Shown here: piece after piece, positions 37,997-45,494 of the stretch
Numbering within the stretch: position 1 is the first letter of the stretch
Layout of the letters: each line of letters starts with the position of its first letter
From: JBFJKD01 sp038106145
GTDB lineage: Bacteria > Pseudomonadota > Gammaproteobacteria > Pseudomonadales > Porticoccaceae
NCBI GenBank assembly: GCA_038106145.1
Contig: JAYODD010000012.1
Coordinates: 19,505 to 83,504 of the forward strand
DNA length: 64,000 nt
Reading direction: 5' to 3'
Notes under the pieces: generated by a model
What the model was told of the DNA's origin: nothing
The model's input: only the letters and a program-made list of their open reading frames with translations
Databases searched by the model: none
Translations under genes and position numbers: made by a program

Positions 37997-38770
37997 ATGG
38001 CCGATTATCAGGATATTCTGTACACCGTCAAAGATCATATCGCGACCATCACCATTAACCGCCCCAAGTCACTGAATGCTTTCACTGGCGACACCATTGC
38101 CGAAATGGTCGACGCGGTTAAAAATGCCAGTGCAGACCGGGATGTCGGAGTGTTAGTGATTACCGGGGTCGGCGAACGTGCGTTCTGTGTCGGTGGCGAC
38201 GTTAAATGGGAAGCCGATGGAGGACTTGAAGGGCTGGATTTTCCCCTTAATCAAATGATTCTGGAATGTCCCAAGCCGGTGATCGCCCGGGTCAATGGCT
38301 ACAGCATCGGCGGTGGCAATCATCTCGCTTATTTCTGCGATTTGACCATTGCCGCCGAACACGCAATTTTTGGTCAGAACGGACCGCGAGTGGGGTCGCC
38401 CGCCAGCGGCTACATCGTCGGCTATCTGGCCAATGTGGTTGGCCACAAGCGCGCCCGGGAAATGTGGATGGTGCTGCGCAAATATACTGCCAGGGAAATG
38501 CTCGACTGGGGGCTGGTCAACGCGGTAGTGCCCTACGAGCAACTGGACGCGGAGGTAAATAAGTGGGCACAGGAAATGCTGGCGCTTAGTCCCACCTGTC
38601 TGCGCCTGATCAAACAGACATTTCGCGATAACGTCGGCCATTTAATGGATCAGACGATGAAAAAAATGATCACCACCCATGCGCCGAATTACTTTGAGAC
38701 AGGCGAGCAACAGGAGGGCGCCAACGCGTTTCTGCAAAAACGCGCGCCGGATTTCAGTCCCTGGCGTTAA
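37997..38770 (+). CDS. MenB/BadI-like crotonase (possible ring-opening hydrolase)
   Basis: A 257-residue crotonase-superfamily enzyme. The body YSIGGGNHLAYFCDLTIAAE, IFGQNGPRVGSPASGY, KRAREMWMVLRKYTAREML and a tail with GEQQEGANAFLQKRAPDFS closely follow MenB and BadI (2-ketocyclohexanecarboxyl-CoA hydrolase) rather than classic enoyl-CoA hydratases. Both canonical catalytic glutamates are replaced (GGGNH and QNGPRVG), as in MenB/BadI. No other menaquinone gene is nearby, so a Claisen or reverse-Claisen reaction on a cyclic CoA ester is the best guess. Transcribed alone; the upstream spacer is shared with the divergent carboxylase cluster. Confidence 0.8.
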   Translation: MADYQDILYTVKDHIATITINRPKSLNAFTGDTIAEMVDAVKNASADRDVGVLVITGVGERAFCVGGDVKWEADGGLEGLDFPLNQMILECPKPVIARVNGYSIGGGNHLAYFCDLTIAAEHAIFGQNGPRVGSPASGYIVGYLANVVGHKRAREMWMVLRKYTAREMLDWGLVNAVVPYEQLDAEVNKWAQEMLALSPTCLRLIKQTFRDNVGHLMDQTMKKMITTHAPNYFETGEQQEGANAFLQKRAPDFSPWR

Positions 38771-38797
38771 ACGGCAATAACGGCAATTCAATGACGA

Positions 38798-38825
38798 CGC
38801 CCGAAACCCGTGCAGGTTCCGGGCG
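38798..38825. terminator. Hairpin between convergent crotonase and csp genes
   Basis: CGCCCGAAACC (38798-38808) pairs with GGTTCCGGGCG (38815-38825), with one mismatch and a 6-nt loop, 28 bp past the crotonase stop. No strong T-run follows on either strand. Probable transcript-end structure. Confidence 0.45.
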
Positions 38826-38882
38826 CCAATTCTGCAATACGGTTATTGAGGCGCAGGATGTTAAACGCAGCCGTAAATCCAG

Positions 38883-39095
38883 TTATTCGGGAATGACCCT
38901 TTCGGCTTGTGGGCCCTTCTGACCCTGTGTTACTTCCATGGTTACCTTTTGACCTTCGCGCAACGATTTGAATCCGTCTCCCTGAATGGCGCTGTAGTGG
39001 ACAAACACGTCCGCGCCGCCTTCCTGTTCGATGAAACCAAAACCCTTGCTATCGTTGAACCACTTAACCGTTCCTGATACTCGTTGCTCTGACAT
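38883..39095 (-). CDS. Cold-shock domain protein (CspA family)
   Basis: A 70-residue single-stranded nucleic-acid chaperone. It has RNP1 KGFGFI and RNP2 VFVHY, preceded by GTVKWFNDS and ended by QGQKGPQAERVIPE, the standard CspA layout and length. The ORF is open 30 codons further up, but the ATG at 39095 with a nearby GAGGT site gives the family start MSEQRVSGTVKWF. Confidence 0.95.
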   Translation of the reverse strand: MSEQRVSGTVKWFNDSKGFGFIEQEGGADVFVHYSAIQGDGFKSLREGQKVTMEVTQGQKGPQAERVIPE

Positions 39096-39187
39096 ATCGA
39101 CCTCATTATATTGATGCTTGTCACTAATTTCGTCGGTCCCCGCACCGCTCAGGTAATATTCAGCCATTAGCGGAAGCCGATGCAACT

Positions 39188-39217
39188 ATCATAAATCTTT
39201 ATAAAACCGGAACGCAA
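39188..39217 (-). promoter_or_regulatory. Possible promoter of the cold-shock gene
   Basis: On the minus strand TTGCGT (39217-39212) and TATGAT (39193-39188) are 18 bp apart, in an AT-rich patch. This would give a leader of about 85-90 nt, plausible for a csp mRNA. Pattern match only. Confidence 0.3.
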
Positions 39218-39377
39218 TCAACATTTTGCGTGCCTGGCGCGCCTTAAAATCGCCGTCCAACTGGACCGGGGAGCGCCGCAGACGAAGTTTTATAGTGGGT
39301 GTGTTTGGCGGATAGCGAAAAGCGGGTAGGGGGTGTGCGGGAGCGCGCGCGGTATGTGGGTCCGCAAAACCGGTTAA

Positions 39378-39420
39378 CCTGCGCCAGACTCGAGCCGCGA
39401 TGGCTTGAGTCTGACGCAGG
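39378..39420. repeat. Long 19-bp hairpin downstream of the sulfur-transport genes
   Basis: CCTGCGCCAGACTCGAGCC (39378-39396) pairs with GGCTTGAGTCTGACGCAGG (39402-39420) around a 5-nt loop, with only two imperfect positions. It lies 51 bp beyond the stop of the last YeeE/YedE gene on the minus strand. There is no clear T-run, so it may be an mRNA 3'-end stabiliser or a weak terminator. Confidence 0.55.
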
Positions 39421-39470
39421 GAGAGCGACGGGGTGGTTTGCCCGCAAACCGCCCCGGGTGAAATAGTCGG

Positions 39471-39887
39471 CTACACCATCTTGCTCAGCGGCCTGGCGAG
39501 CAGCAGGCCCGCTATCATGGTGGGCACGAAGATCAAGGTGGGCGTGTAAGCATAGCCAAGTCCCGCCACGGCTGGCCCCGGACAATAGCCCACCAGCCCC
39601 CAACCGATACCAAACAATGCAGCGCCGATCCACAGGGGTTTGTCGATATCGGTTCGCGTCGGTACGGAAAAACTGTCATCGAACAAGGGTGCTGGCCGCC
39701 GCAGAACCAGTTTGTAGCCGATGAAGGTGACGAACAAGCCACCGCCCATGACGAACGCCAATGTTGGATCCCATGCGCCGGCGATATCGAGAAATCCTTG
39801 CACGCGAAACGTATTGGTCATACCGGAAATTGCCAGACCGGCGCCAAAAATCAGGCCGGAAAGTAGTGCCGCAATTAATTTTCCCAT
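39471..39887 (-). CDS. YeeE/YedE-family sulfur-transport half protein (second half)
   Basis: A 138-residue membrane protein with about four helices, of the YeeE/YedE (DUF6691) type linked to uptake of thiosulfate or other sulfur species. Seen: AGLAISGMTNTFRVQGFLDIAG and IGWGLVGYCPGPAVAGLG with a conserved Cys in GYCPGPA. The start at 39887 follows a clean GGAGG; the longer ORF start adds 15 unlikely residues. It is 4 bp after the first half, so the two halves probably form one transporter. Confidence 0.87.
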   Translation of the reverse strand: MGKLIAALLSGLIFGAGLAISGMTNTFRVQGFLDIAGAWDPTLAFVMGGGLFVTFIGYKLVLRRPAPLFDDSFSVPTRTDIDKPLWIGAALFGIGWGLVGYCPGPAVAGLGYAYTPTLIFVPTMIAGLLLARPLSKMV

Positions 39888-39891
39888 GGCT

Positions 39892-40311
39892 TCAACCTCC
39901 AAACAGATGACGCAGGATGTACACCGCTGCAACCCCGGTGAACATGAAAATCACGGTCGCGATAATGGAGCGTTTTGAGAGTCGCGCCATGCCGCAAATA
40001 CCGTGGCCACTGGTACAGCCACTGCCGAGGCCGGTGCCGATACCGACCAATAACCCGCCGGCAATGACCAGGCCGATATTGGCATCGGGAACGGGTGGTG
40101 CTGGCAGGTTGAACAACAGACCCGGCAACGCGCCACCGACGACCAGGCCGACAATAAACAGCACACGCCACAGCCGGTCATTAACGGGTTGCGTGAAGAC
40201 GCCGGAAAGAATTCCGCTGATGCCGGCGATGCGGCCGTTTAGACCCATCATGGCGACGGCCGCCGTGCCGATCATGGCGCCGCCAATGGCGGCAAGAATA
40301 AAGTGGTGCAT
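39892..40311 (-). CDS. YeeE/YedE-family sulfur-transport half protein (first half)
   Basis: A 139-residue membrane protein with about four helices. The hallmark is GSGCTSGHGICGMARLSKRS, whose cysteines are thought to carry the sulfur cargo in YeeE proteins. Its ATG overlaps the stop of the upstream persulfide-dioxygenase-like gene by one base (TAATG), with GGAGG before it, so translation is coupled. Confidence 0.9.
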   Translation of the reverse strand: MHHFILAAIGGAMIGTAAVAMMGLNGRIAGISGILSGVFTQPVNDRLWRVLFIVGLVVGGALPGLLFNLPAPPVPDANIGLVIAGGLLVGIGTGLGSGCTSGHGICGMARLSKRSIIATVIFMFTGVAAVYILRHLFGG

Positions 40312-41165
40312 TACGCCTCCTTAAATTGATTGAGTGGTAATTTGAGGTAGGATACGCCGTTGTTTTCCGGCGCGGGGAATGCGCCGGCGCGAATATTGAC
40401 CTGGATGGATGGCAATATCAGCATGGGCATGTCCAGTGTCGCGTCGCGCGCGGTGCGCATTTTGATGTAGTCCATCTCCTCGCCCTGAAAGTGGATATTG
40501 TTGCGCTTTTGTTCGGCCACCGTGGTGCACGCCACCGGCGCGACACCCGGCGCGGGATAGTCGTGACACAGAAACAAACGCGTGTCTTCCGGTAGCGACA
40601 ATAAACGCGACACGGACTGGTACAGGGTGTGCGCGTCGCCGCCCGGAAAATCCGCACGGGCGCTGCCAGCCGCAGGGGAGAATAATGTGTCGCCGATAAA
40701 TACGGCGTCGCCAACCTGGTAGGAAACACAGGCGGGCGTATGCCCGGGGGTATTCATCACCCGTACGATCAGGTTGCCAAGTTTTAATTCGTCGCCTTCG
40801 TCGACCAGTAGATCAAACTGTGCGCCGTCGGGCGTTAGATCGCCCAGGTTAAAGACTTTTTTGAAGACCGCTTGTACGGTGGTGATATGCCGTCCAATCA
40901 CCACTTTGCCACCGCGCTGCGCCTTCAGGTAGGGAGCGGAGCTGACGTGATCCGCGTGGGCGTGAGTTTCGAAGATGTAGTGGAGCTTGAGGCCGTGGGC
41001 GTCGATAGCGGCGATCACGGCGTCCGCCGATGCCGTGCCGGTGGATCCCGATTTGTAGTCAAAATCGAGAACCGGGTCAATCACAGCGGCGTCGCCGGTG
41101 GCGCTGTCCCAAATCAGATGGGTAAAGGTTGAAGTGGCCTGGTCGAAAAAACTTTGAATCTGCAT
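40311..41165 (-). CDS. MBL-fold persulfide dioxygenase-like hydrolase (Blh/ETHE1 type)
   Basis: A 284-residue metallo-beta-lactamase-fold protein that probably oxidises glutathione persulfide to sulfite with a mononuclear iron. Seen: THAHADHVS (His68, His70, Asp72, His73), the metal ligand in NTPGHTPACVSY, GDTLF, ADFPGGDAHTLYQSV and LCHDY. It belongs to the Blh group controlled by BigR in plant-associated bacteria. First gene of the minus-strand operon with both YeeE halves; the repressor gene is divergent. Confidence 0.87.
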   Translation of the reverse strand: MQIQSFFDQATSTFTHLIWDSATGDAAVIDPVLDFDYKSGSTGTASADAVIAAIDAHGLKLHYIFETHAHADHVSSAPYLKAQRGGKVVIGRHITTVQAVFKKVFNLGDLTPDGAQFDLLVDEGDELKLGNLIVRVMNTPGHTPACVSYQVGDAVFIGDTLFSPAAGSARADFPGGDAHTLYQSVSRLLSLPEDTRLFLCHDYPAPGVAPVACTTVAEQKRNNIHFQGEEMDYIKMRTARDATLDMPMLILPSIQVNIRAGAFPAPENNGVSYLKLPLNQFKEA

Positions 41166-41203
41166 AGGGTTCGTGTCCCATCTCCAAGGTTCGATGATGA
41201 CAT

Positions 41204-41236
41204 TATATTAGCATTATATATATTAGCAATATATAA
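41204..41236. promoter_or_regulatory. AT-rich operator between persulfide operon and ArsR-type repressor
   Basis: TATATTAGCA occurs twice (41204-41213 and 41219-41228, 15 bp apart). An inverted repeat TTATATAT (41214-41221) / ATATATAA (41229-41236) overlaps it. The position, in the divergent spacer 39 bp before the hydrolase start, fits a repressor site for the neighbouring BigR-like protein. Binding is inferred. Confidence 0.6.
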
Positions 41237-41378
41237 TTAATCCAGTCAGCCGCTTTAGCTTCTGTGCGGGGGCTATGATTTGCCCCTGTGGGTGTCGATG
41301 GCGACGCTGACGAAAAATTAAACCCTGGCTGAAGGCTTTGCTGAGGCCTTATTCAACGCACGGAGTAAGAGAAAACAG

Positions 41379-41732
41379 GTGGAAAGCGACGTGAGTGCAG
41401 CGGCGAAGAATGGTGAGAACGACGCCCTTCTGGACATGTCCCAGTTGGCGCAGCATGCCGCGCAGGCGGAGACTCTGTTAAAAGCGCTGGCTAACAGCCA
41501 TCGCCTGATGGTGCTGTGTTCACTACATGGGCAGGAGGCGTCAGTCGGCGAACTGAACCGGCGCGTGCCCCTGAGCCAGTCTGCTTTGTCCCAGCACCTG
41601 GCGACCTTGCGCAACGCCGGATTAGTGGCGACCCGCAGGGAAGCGCAAACGATTTATTATCGACTCGAAGACCCAAACGTCAGCGTGCTGATCGCGACGC
41701 TGCACAGTTTATTTTGCGCGCACAACCCGTAA
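41379..41732 (+). CDS. bigR: ArsR-family persulfide-responsive repressor (BigR/SqrR type)
   Basis: A 117-residue winged-helix repressor. The recognition helix region is PLSQSALSQHLATLRNAGLV, followed by the beta-wing TRREAQTIYYRL. Only two cysteines are present: Cys47 in LMVLCSLHG and Cys113 in LFCAHNP, 66 residues apart. That equals the spacing of the redox pair in BigR (42/108), which forms a sulfur bridge with persulfide and releases DNA. It lies divergent to the persulfide operon. The GTG start is not certain; an internal ATG at residue 20 is possible. Confidence 0.85.
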   Translation: MESDVSAAAKNGENDALLDMSQLAQHAAQAETLLKALANSHRLMVLCSLHGQEASVGELNRRVPLSQSALSQHLATLRNAGLVATRREAQTIYYRLEDPNVSVLIATLHSLFCAHNP

Positions 41733-41749
41733 GCGACGCGCGCTCACGC

Positions 41750-42541
41750 TTATTTGAAACTGTGCTCCGCCTCGGGAAACTCGCCGTTGCGCACTGCGAC
41801 CGCATAGGCTTGCAGCGCGCTCGAAATATCGCGGCCTGCAGTGAGAAAGTTTTTGGTAAAGCGCGGTACCCGCGGGGAAATGCCGAGCATGTCGTAGAGT
41901 ACCAGTACCTGTGCATCCGTGTGTGGACCTGCGCCGATCCCGATTACGGGTATGGTCAGTTCTGCGCTGATGATTCGCGCCAGATCACTGGGAACGCATT
42001 CGAGCACCAGTAGATCGGCACCGGCTTCCTCGAGCAAGGTGGCGTCGCGACGCATTTCTTCCGCCGCCAACTCGTCGCGACCCTGTACCCGGTATCCGCC
42101 AAGTTTATTAACCGATTGCGGTGTCAGCCCCAGATGGCCGCATACTGGAATCCCCCGTTCACTGAGCATAAATACGGTTTCTTCCAGCCAGGCGCCACCT
42201 TCCATTTTAATGACATGGGCGCCCGCTTGCATAAGTAGCGCTGCGTTTTCCAGAGTCTGTTCCGGGTTTGCGTAGGCCATAAATGGCATATCGGCAATGA
42301 TCAGGGATTTGCCGTTACCACGGCGCACCGCGGCGGTGTGGTGCAGCATATCGTCCATGGTGACCGGAACCGTGCTGTCGAAACCGAGGACCACATTGCC
42401 AAGGGAGTCGCCGACCAGGATGGCCTCTATTCCGGCGAGTTCAATCTGGCGCGCAAAAGCGCTGTCGTAAGCGGTGATAACCGGAAATTTTTGCCCTTCC
42501 TGTTTGAGATTGCCGAGGGTGTTCAGGGTGACTGTCTTCAT
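41750..42541 (-). CDS. panB: 3-methyl-2-oxobutanoate hydroxymethyltransferase
   Basis: Makes ketopantoate from 2-oxoisovalerate and methylene-THF, the first step of pantothenate synthesis; 263 residues. Seen: ITAYDSAFARQIE, the metal-binding VGDSLGNVVLGFDSTVPVT, VIKMEGG with the catalytic Glu nearby, and CGHLGLTPQSVNKLGGYRVQG. It is the last gene of pcnB-folK-dNK-panB; the usual downstream panC is absent and the repressor gene ends only 17 bp away, convergent. Confidence 0.95.
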   Translation of the reverse strand: MKTVTLNTLGNLKQEGQKFPVITAYDSAFARQIELAGIEAILVGDSLGNVVLGFDSTVPVTMDDMLHHTAAVRRGNGKSLIIADMPFMAYANPEQTLENAALLMQAGAHVIKMEGGAWLEETVFMLSERGIPVCGHLGLTPQSVNKLGGYRVQGRDELAAEEMRRDATLLEEAGADLLVLECVPSDLARIISAELTIPVIGIGAGPHTDAQVLVLYDMLGISPRVPRFTKNFLTAGRDISSALQAYAVAVRNGEFPEAEHSFK

Positions 42542-42553
42542 GGTGGTGCGGCC

Positions 42554-43237
42554 TTACAGGTGAGGGTGGGGGTTGTAGTAGTGGCGTCCGCGTTTAATGC
42601 TCAACAGGTATTTGACCAGCTGGCGGTAATCATCGCTATTGTTGACCAGATCAATCTCGGCGGCGTTGACAATCAGCAGCGGCGCGCTGTCGTATGTGTG
42701 AAACAGGCGTGTGTAGGCATCGTTGAGGGTATTCAGGTAGTCGCGGTCGATATGACGCTCCATGGCAACTTTCCTGAGCTGGATACGTTCGAGCAACACG
42801 TCGGTGGGCGCTTGCAGGTAGATAACCAGGTCGGGGGTCGGCGCGTCGATGGTGAGCTGTTCGTAAACCGTCTGGTAAATCCTCAGTTCGTCATCGTCGA
42901 GGGTGACCTGGGCAAACAGGGGATCTTTATCGATCAAAAAGTCGGCGATACGCATGGGCTGGAACATGTCCCCCTGGCGCAACTGCTGAATTTGCCGGGT
43001 GCGTTGCAACAGGAAAAATAGCTGGGCAGGCAGAGCGCCGCTGCGGCGGTCGTTATAAAACCGTTCCAGAAAGGGGTTGTCGTCGGGTCGTTCCAGCAAG
43101 GTATCGTAGTTGAAGGTATCCGCGAGCCGTTTGGCGAGGGTGGTTTTACCAACACCGATAGGGCCTTCGACGGCGACAAAGCGCGGTAATGCGTCGCTAT
43201 CAAGATTCAGCTTTACGTCGTTAGCCAGTACTTCCAC
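42554..43237 (-). CDS. Deoxynucleoside kinase
   Basis: A 227-residue kinase of the deoxyguanosine/deoxyadenosine kinase family, for deoxynucleoside salvage. P-loop GPIGVGKT lies at 25-32, followed by ERPDDNPFLERFY, the DRH-like IADFLIDKD, the substrate-site YLQAPTDVLLERI and lid arginines in MERHIDRDYL. The ORF extends 41 codons up into folK, but the GTG at 43237 with a GGAGAG site just before it is preferred. It overlaps the folK stop by 17 bp, so translation is coupled, and lies 12 bp before panB. Confidence 0.88.
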   Translation of the reverse strand: MEVLANDVKLNLDSDALPRFVAVEGPIGVGKTTLAKRLADTFNYDTLLERPDDNPFLERFYNDRRSGALPAQLFFLLQRTRQIQQLRQGDMFQPMRIADFLIDKDPLFAQVTLDDDELRIYQTVYEQLTIDAPTPDLVIYLQAPTDVLLERIQLRKVAMERHIDRDYLNTLNDAYTRLFHTYDSAPLLIVNAAEIDLVNNSDDYRQLVKYLLSIKRGRHYYNPHPHL

Positions 43238-43730
43238 GGGACTCTCCAGCCGAGAGTCGGACAATACCCTGCGGACTACTTTTTGCCAATAGGTGTGCCA
43301 GTCGGGTGCCGTCCGGAAGAACCAGGTTCGGTGCGATATCGTGTAGAGGATAGACGACAAAACTACGCTCTTTGAGCCTGGGGTGGGGAACGGTTAGCCG
43401 CGGTAGGCCAATACTGTCGTGCCCGTACAGCAAAATATCGAGATCGAGGGTGCGGGGCCCCCAGCGCACTGCGCGCACGCGCTTATGCTGTCGTTCGATC
43501 TGTTGCAGCTTGCCGAGCAAATCCATTGGCGCGAGTGAAGTGGCGATAGCAATGACGGTATTGAGATAGTCCGGCTGCGGACCGGGCCCGACAGCGGGAC
43601 TGCGGTATCTGGGCGCGCAGTCCAGCAGTTTGGTGTCGGGCAGGTTGGCAATTGCCGCCGTCGCCGAGTCGAGTTGCTGTTCGCGGTCGCCGAGATTGCA
43701 GCCCATGCCGATGAAGACCCTGACGGTCAT
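43221..43730 (-). CDS. folK: 2-amino-4-hydroxy-6-hydroxymethyldihydropteridine pyrophosphokinase
   Basis: Folate-pathway HPPK, 169 residues. Seen: VFIGMGCNLGDRE, the ATP/Mg loop in RAVRWGPRTLDLDILLYG and PHPRLKERSFVVYPLHDIAP. The ATG at 43730 comes one base after the pcnB stop; the longer ORF start lies inside pcnB. Part of pcnB-folK-dNK-panB. Confidence 0.94.
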   Translation of the reverse strand: MTVRVFIGMGCNLGDREQQLDSATAAIANLPDTKLLDCAPRYRSPAVGPGPQPDYLNTVIAIATSLAPMDLLGKLQQIERQHKRVRAVRWGPRTLDLDILLYGHDSIGLPRLTVPHPRLKERSFVVYPLHDIAPNLVLPDGTRLAHLLAKSSPQGIVRLSAGESRGSTG

Positions 43731-43731
43731 A

Positions 43732-45111
43732 CTATGATGTCGAACTCTGGTGACCTGGATTTTTGCCGCGGCGTCTGCGCCGCCGGCGACGTCCAGTGCC
43801 CGAAGAAACCGCATTCACCAGCGTTTTCCGGACTTCCGGATTGGCTTCCTGGTATTCTGTCCACCAGTGCCCGAGTCCGTTCAGGCCTTCGCCCGCCTGC
43901 TCCCGCAACAACAGAAAGTCGTATCCAGCGCGAAATCTGGGCAGTTCCATCAGGCGGCTGGCGCGGTTACCGGCGCGATTTGGCAGCCGCTGCTGCAGGT
44001 CCCATATTTCCCGCATGGGCAATGTAAATCGTCGGGGTATGGTGATACGGTTTAGTTGAGCGGCGATCACTTCGTTGGCCGCCTGCTGGGTGGCAAAAAC
44101 CGGGGTTTCACCGCCCGCGATCAGCCGATCGCGGGTGGCGCACAGCGCGGGCCAGAGCAGAGCACCCAGGAGAAAAGCCGGGGTCACGCGCTGGCCATTG
44201 CGGACCCGTTTATCGGTATTCACCAACGCCTGTTCAACAAAATCACGGTTGAACGTCTGGTCCGCGCCGAAACTGGCGGTATTCACCGGAAACAGTTGTA
44301 AAAACAAGCCGTACTGATCGAGCAAGTGGTAGGTCGCCAGTGCCTGACCGTTCATGAACAATTTCAGAACTTCGTCGTAAAGTCTGGCGGATGCCACTTC
44401 GCCGAGCAGGTGTCCCAGCTCAACTAGTGGCTGCGCGGTGGCCGGATGGATGGAAAATCCCAGTTTTGCTGCGAAGCGGCAGGCGCGCAGCATTCTCACC
44501 GGATCCTCCCGATAGCGGGTGGCAGGATCACCAATGATGCGCAGGACGCGCGCCTGAAGATCCGCCATACCATTGGCGTAGTCGTACAGGGTGTTGTCGG
44601 AGGGGTTGTAGTACAGCGCGTTAACCGTGAAGTCGCGGCGCCGGGCATCTTCTTCGATGGAACCGAAGACGTTGTCGCGCAGTAACAGTCCCTGATCCGA
44701 TTTGCGGGAAAATTCGGCGCCTATATCATCCCCGCCTTCGTGGTGCTGCGCCCGAAAGGTAGTGACTTCGACAATTTCCCGACCACAGCGTACATGCACG
44801 ATACGGAATCGACGGCCGATGATACGGGCGCGTCGGCAGATTTTTTCCACCTGCTCGGGGGTGGCGTCCGTCGCGACGTCGAAGTCCTTGGGGTGCAGGC
44901 CCAGCAGCAGGTCGCGCACGCAACCGCCCACCACGTAGACGCTAAACCCCGCGGCGGTCAATTGCTCGACCACCTGCAGAGCCCCTGGGCTTATATCGGA
45001 TCGGGACAGATTATGTTTTTTCTGTTCGACGCCGGGTGGGGCGGAAGTTGTCGAGACCGTGGCAGACCTGTTGCCGCGAAAGAAGAAGTTGTGGAGCCGT
45101 TGCTTCAGCAT
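43732..45111 (-). CDS. pcnB: Poly(A) polymerase I
   Basis: Adds 3' poly(A) tails that promote RNA decay; 459 residues. It has the class II nucleotidyltransferase core YVVGGCVRDLLLGLHPKDFDVATDATPE with the catalytic DFD, then RRDFTVNALYYN, VRMLRACRFAAKLGF, and a basic C-terminal tail GTGRRRRRRRRGKNP that fits PcnB rather than a CCA-adding enzyme. First gene of its operon. Confidence 0.94.
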   Translation of the reverse strand: MLKQRLHNFFFRGNRSATVSTTSAPPGVEQKKHNLSRSDISPGALQVVEQLTAAGFSVYVVGGCVRDLLLGLHPKDFDVATDATPEQVEKICRRARIIGRRFRIVHVRCGREIVEVTTFRAQHHEGGDDIGAEFSRKSDQGLLLRDNVFGSIEEDARRRDFTVNALYYNPSDNTLYDYANGMADLQARVLRIIGDPATRYREDPVRMLRACRFAAKLGFSIHPATAQPLVELGHLLGEVASARLYDEVLKLFMNGQALATYHLLDQYGLFLQLFPVNTASFGADQTFNRDFVEQALVNTDKRVRNGQRVTPAFLLGALLWPALCATRDRLIAGGETPVFATQQAANEVIAAQLNRITIPRRFTLPMREIWDLQQRLPNRAGNRASRLMELPRFRAGYDFLLLREQAGEGLNGLGHWWTEYQEANPEVRKTLVNAVSSGTGRRRRRRRRGKNPGHQSSTS

Positions 45112-45256
45112 TCGGTAGTCACTGCGCTCTAGAACAAAAAAACAGGCCGCAGTTTATCACAGGGTTTTCCGGGAGGCGGGATCAATCGGGTGAAGCAAAT
45201 ATCTGCGCGCCGCGGGTTGAGTCGCGCGTGCCAGGGTTTGCAGATACGCAACAGGT

Positions 45257-45280
45257 AAAAAAGGGGCCAGCGGCCCCTTT
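45257..45280 (-). terminator. Strong rho-independent terminator
   Basis: On the minus strand AAAGGGGCC / GGCCCCTTT with a 3-nt loop is followed by a T-run. It ends the gluQ transcript or the small RNA proposed just upstream, and separates them from pcnB. Confidence 0.85.
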
Positions 45281-45374
45281 GTAATTAATATTATAGGCTG
45301 TTAGCGGTGGTCTCAAAAGACCCCTTTGCTATGCAGCAACTCATCCAGTCAGTTGTCCCGTTCTTTTTATTGGT
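45257..45374 (-). ncRNA. Candidate small RNA between gluQ and pcnB
   Basis: A TATAAT box on the minus strand (45386-45381) would start a transcript near 45374 that ends at the terminator, about 118 nt. It would fold into three hairpins: CAACT/AGTTG with an ACTGGATG loop (45355-45337), GGTCT/AGACC (45322-45309) and the terminator. A GGA in the first loop and another in CGGGACA resemble CsrA/RsmA sites. A 17-codon ORF (MSCCIAKGSFETTANSL) with no clear ribosome site lies inside. There is no good -35, and no family was recognised. Confidence 0.3.
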
Positions 45375-45494
45375 ATTGTTATTATAGCACCAGCTTATTA
45401 TCGTTATAATTTGGCGTTATGTTACCCGCGGGGCGGCAGGTTTGGCAAAGGCTGAAATTAGATCATTAAGTTATATATATATATTATAATGGAA

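Larger units (their letters stand above)
39096..39470. other. 375-bp intergenic region upstream of csp
   Basis: It contains the csp leader (39096 to about 39185) and, beyond it, a GC-rich stretch of about 230 bp without a supported gene, then the long hairpin at 39378-39420. A 129-codon minus ORF at 39244-39633 overlaps the YeeE gene in another frame and is not supported. Confidence 0.45.
45112..45494. other. 383-bp intergenic region, gluQ / pcnB
   Basis: AT-rich in its right half (45340-45494). It holds the strong minus-strand terminator at 45257-45280, the small-RNA candidate to its right, and by position the pcnB promoter between 45112 and 45256. No protein gene of normal size is present. 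Confidence 0.5.

Noticed and set aside
45470..45490. TA-repeat ending in TATAAT near gluQ taken as a promoter
   Set aside because: On the plus strand it would transcribe antisense into gluQ, it has no -35, and a simple TA run explains it.
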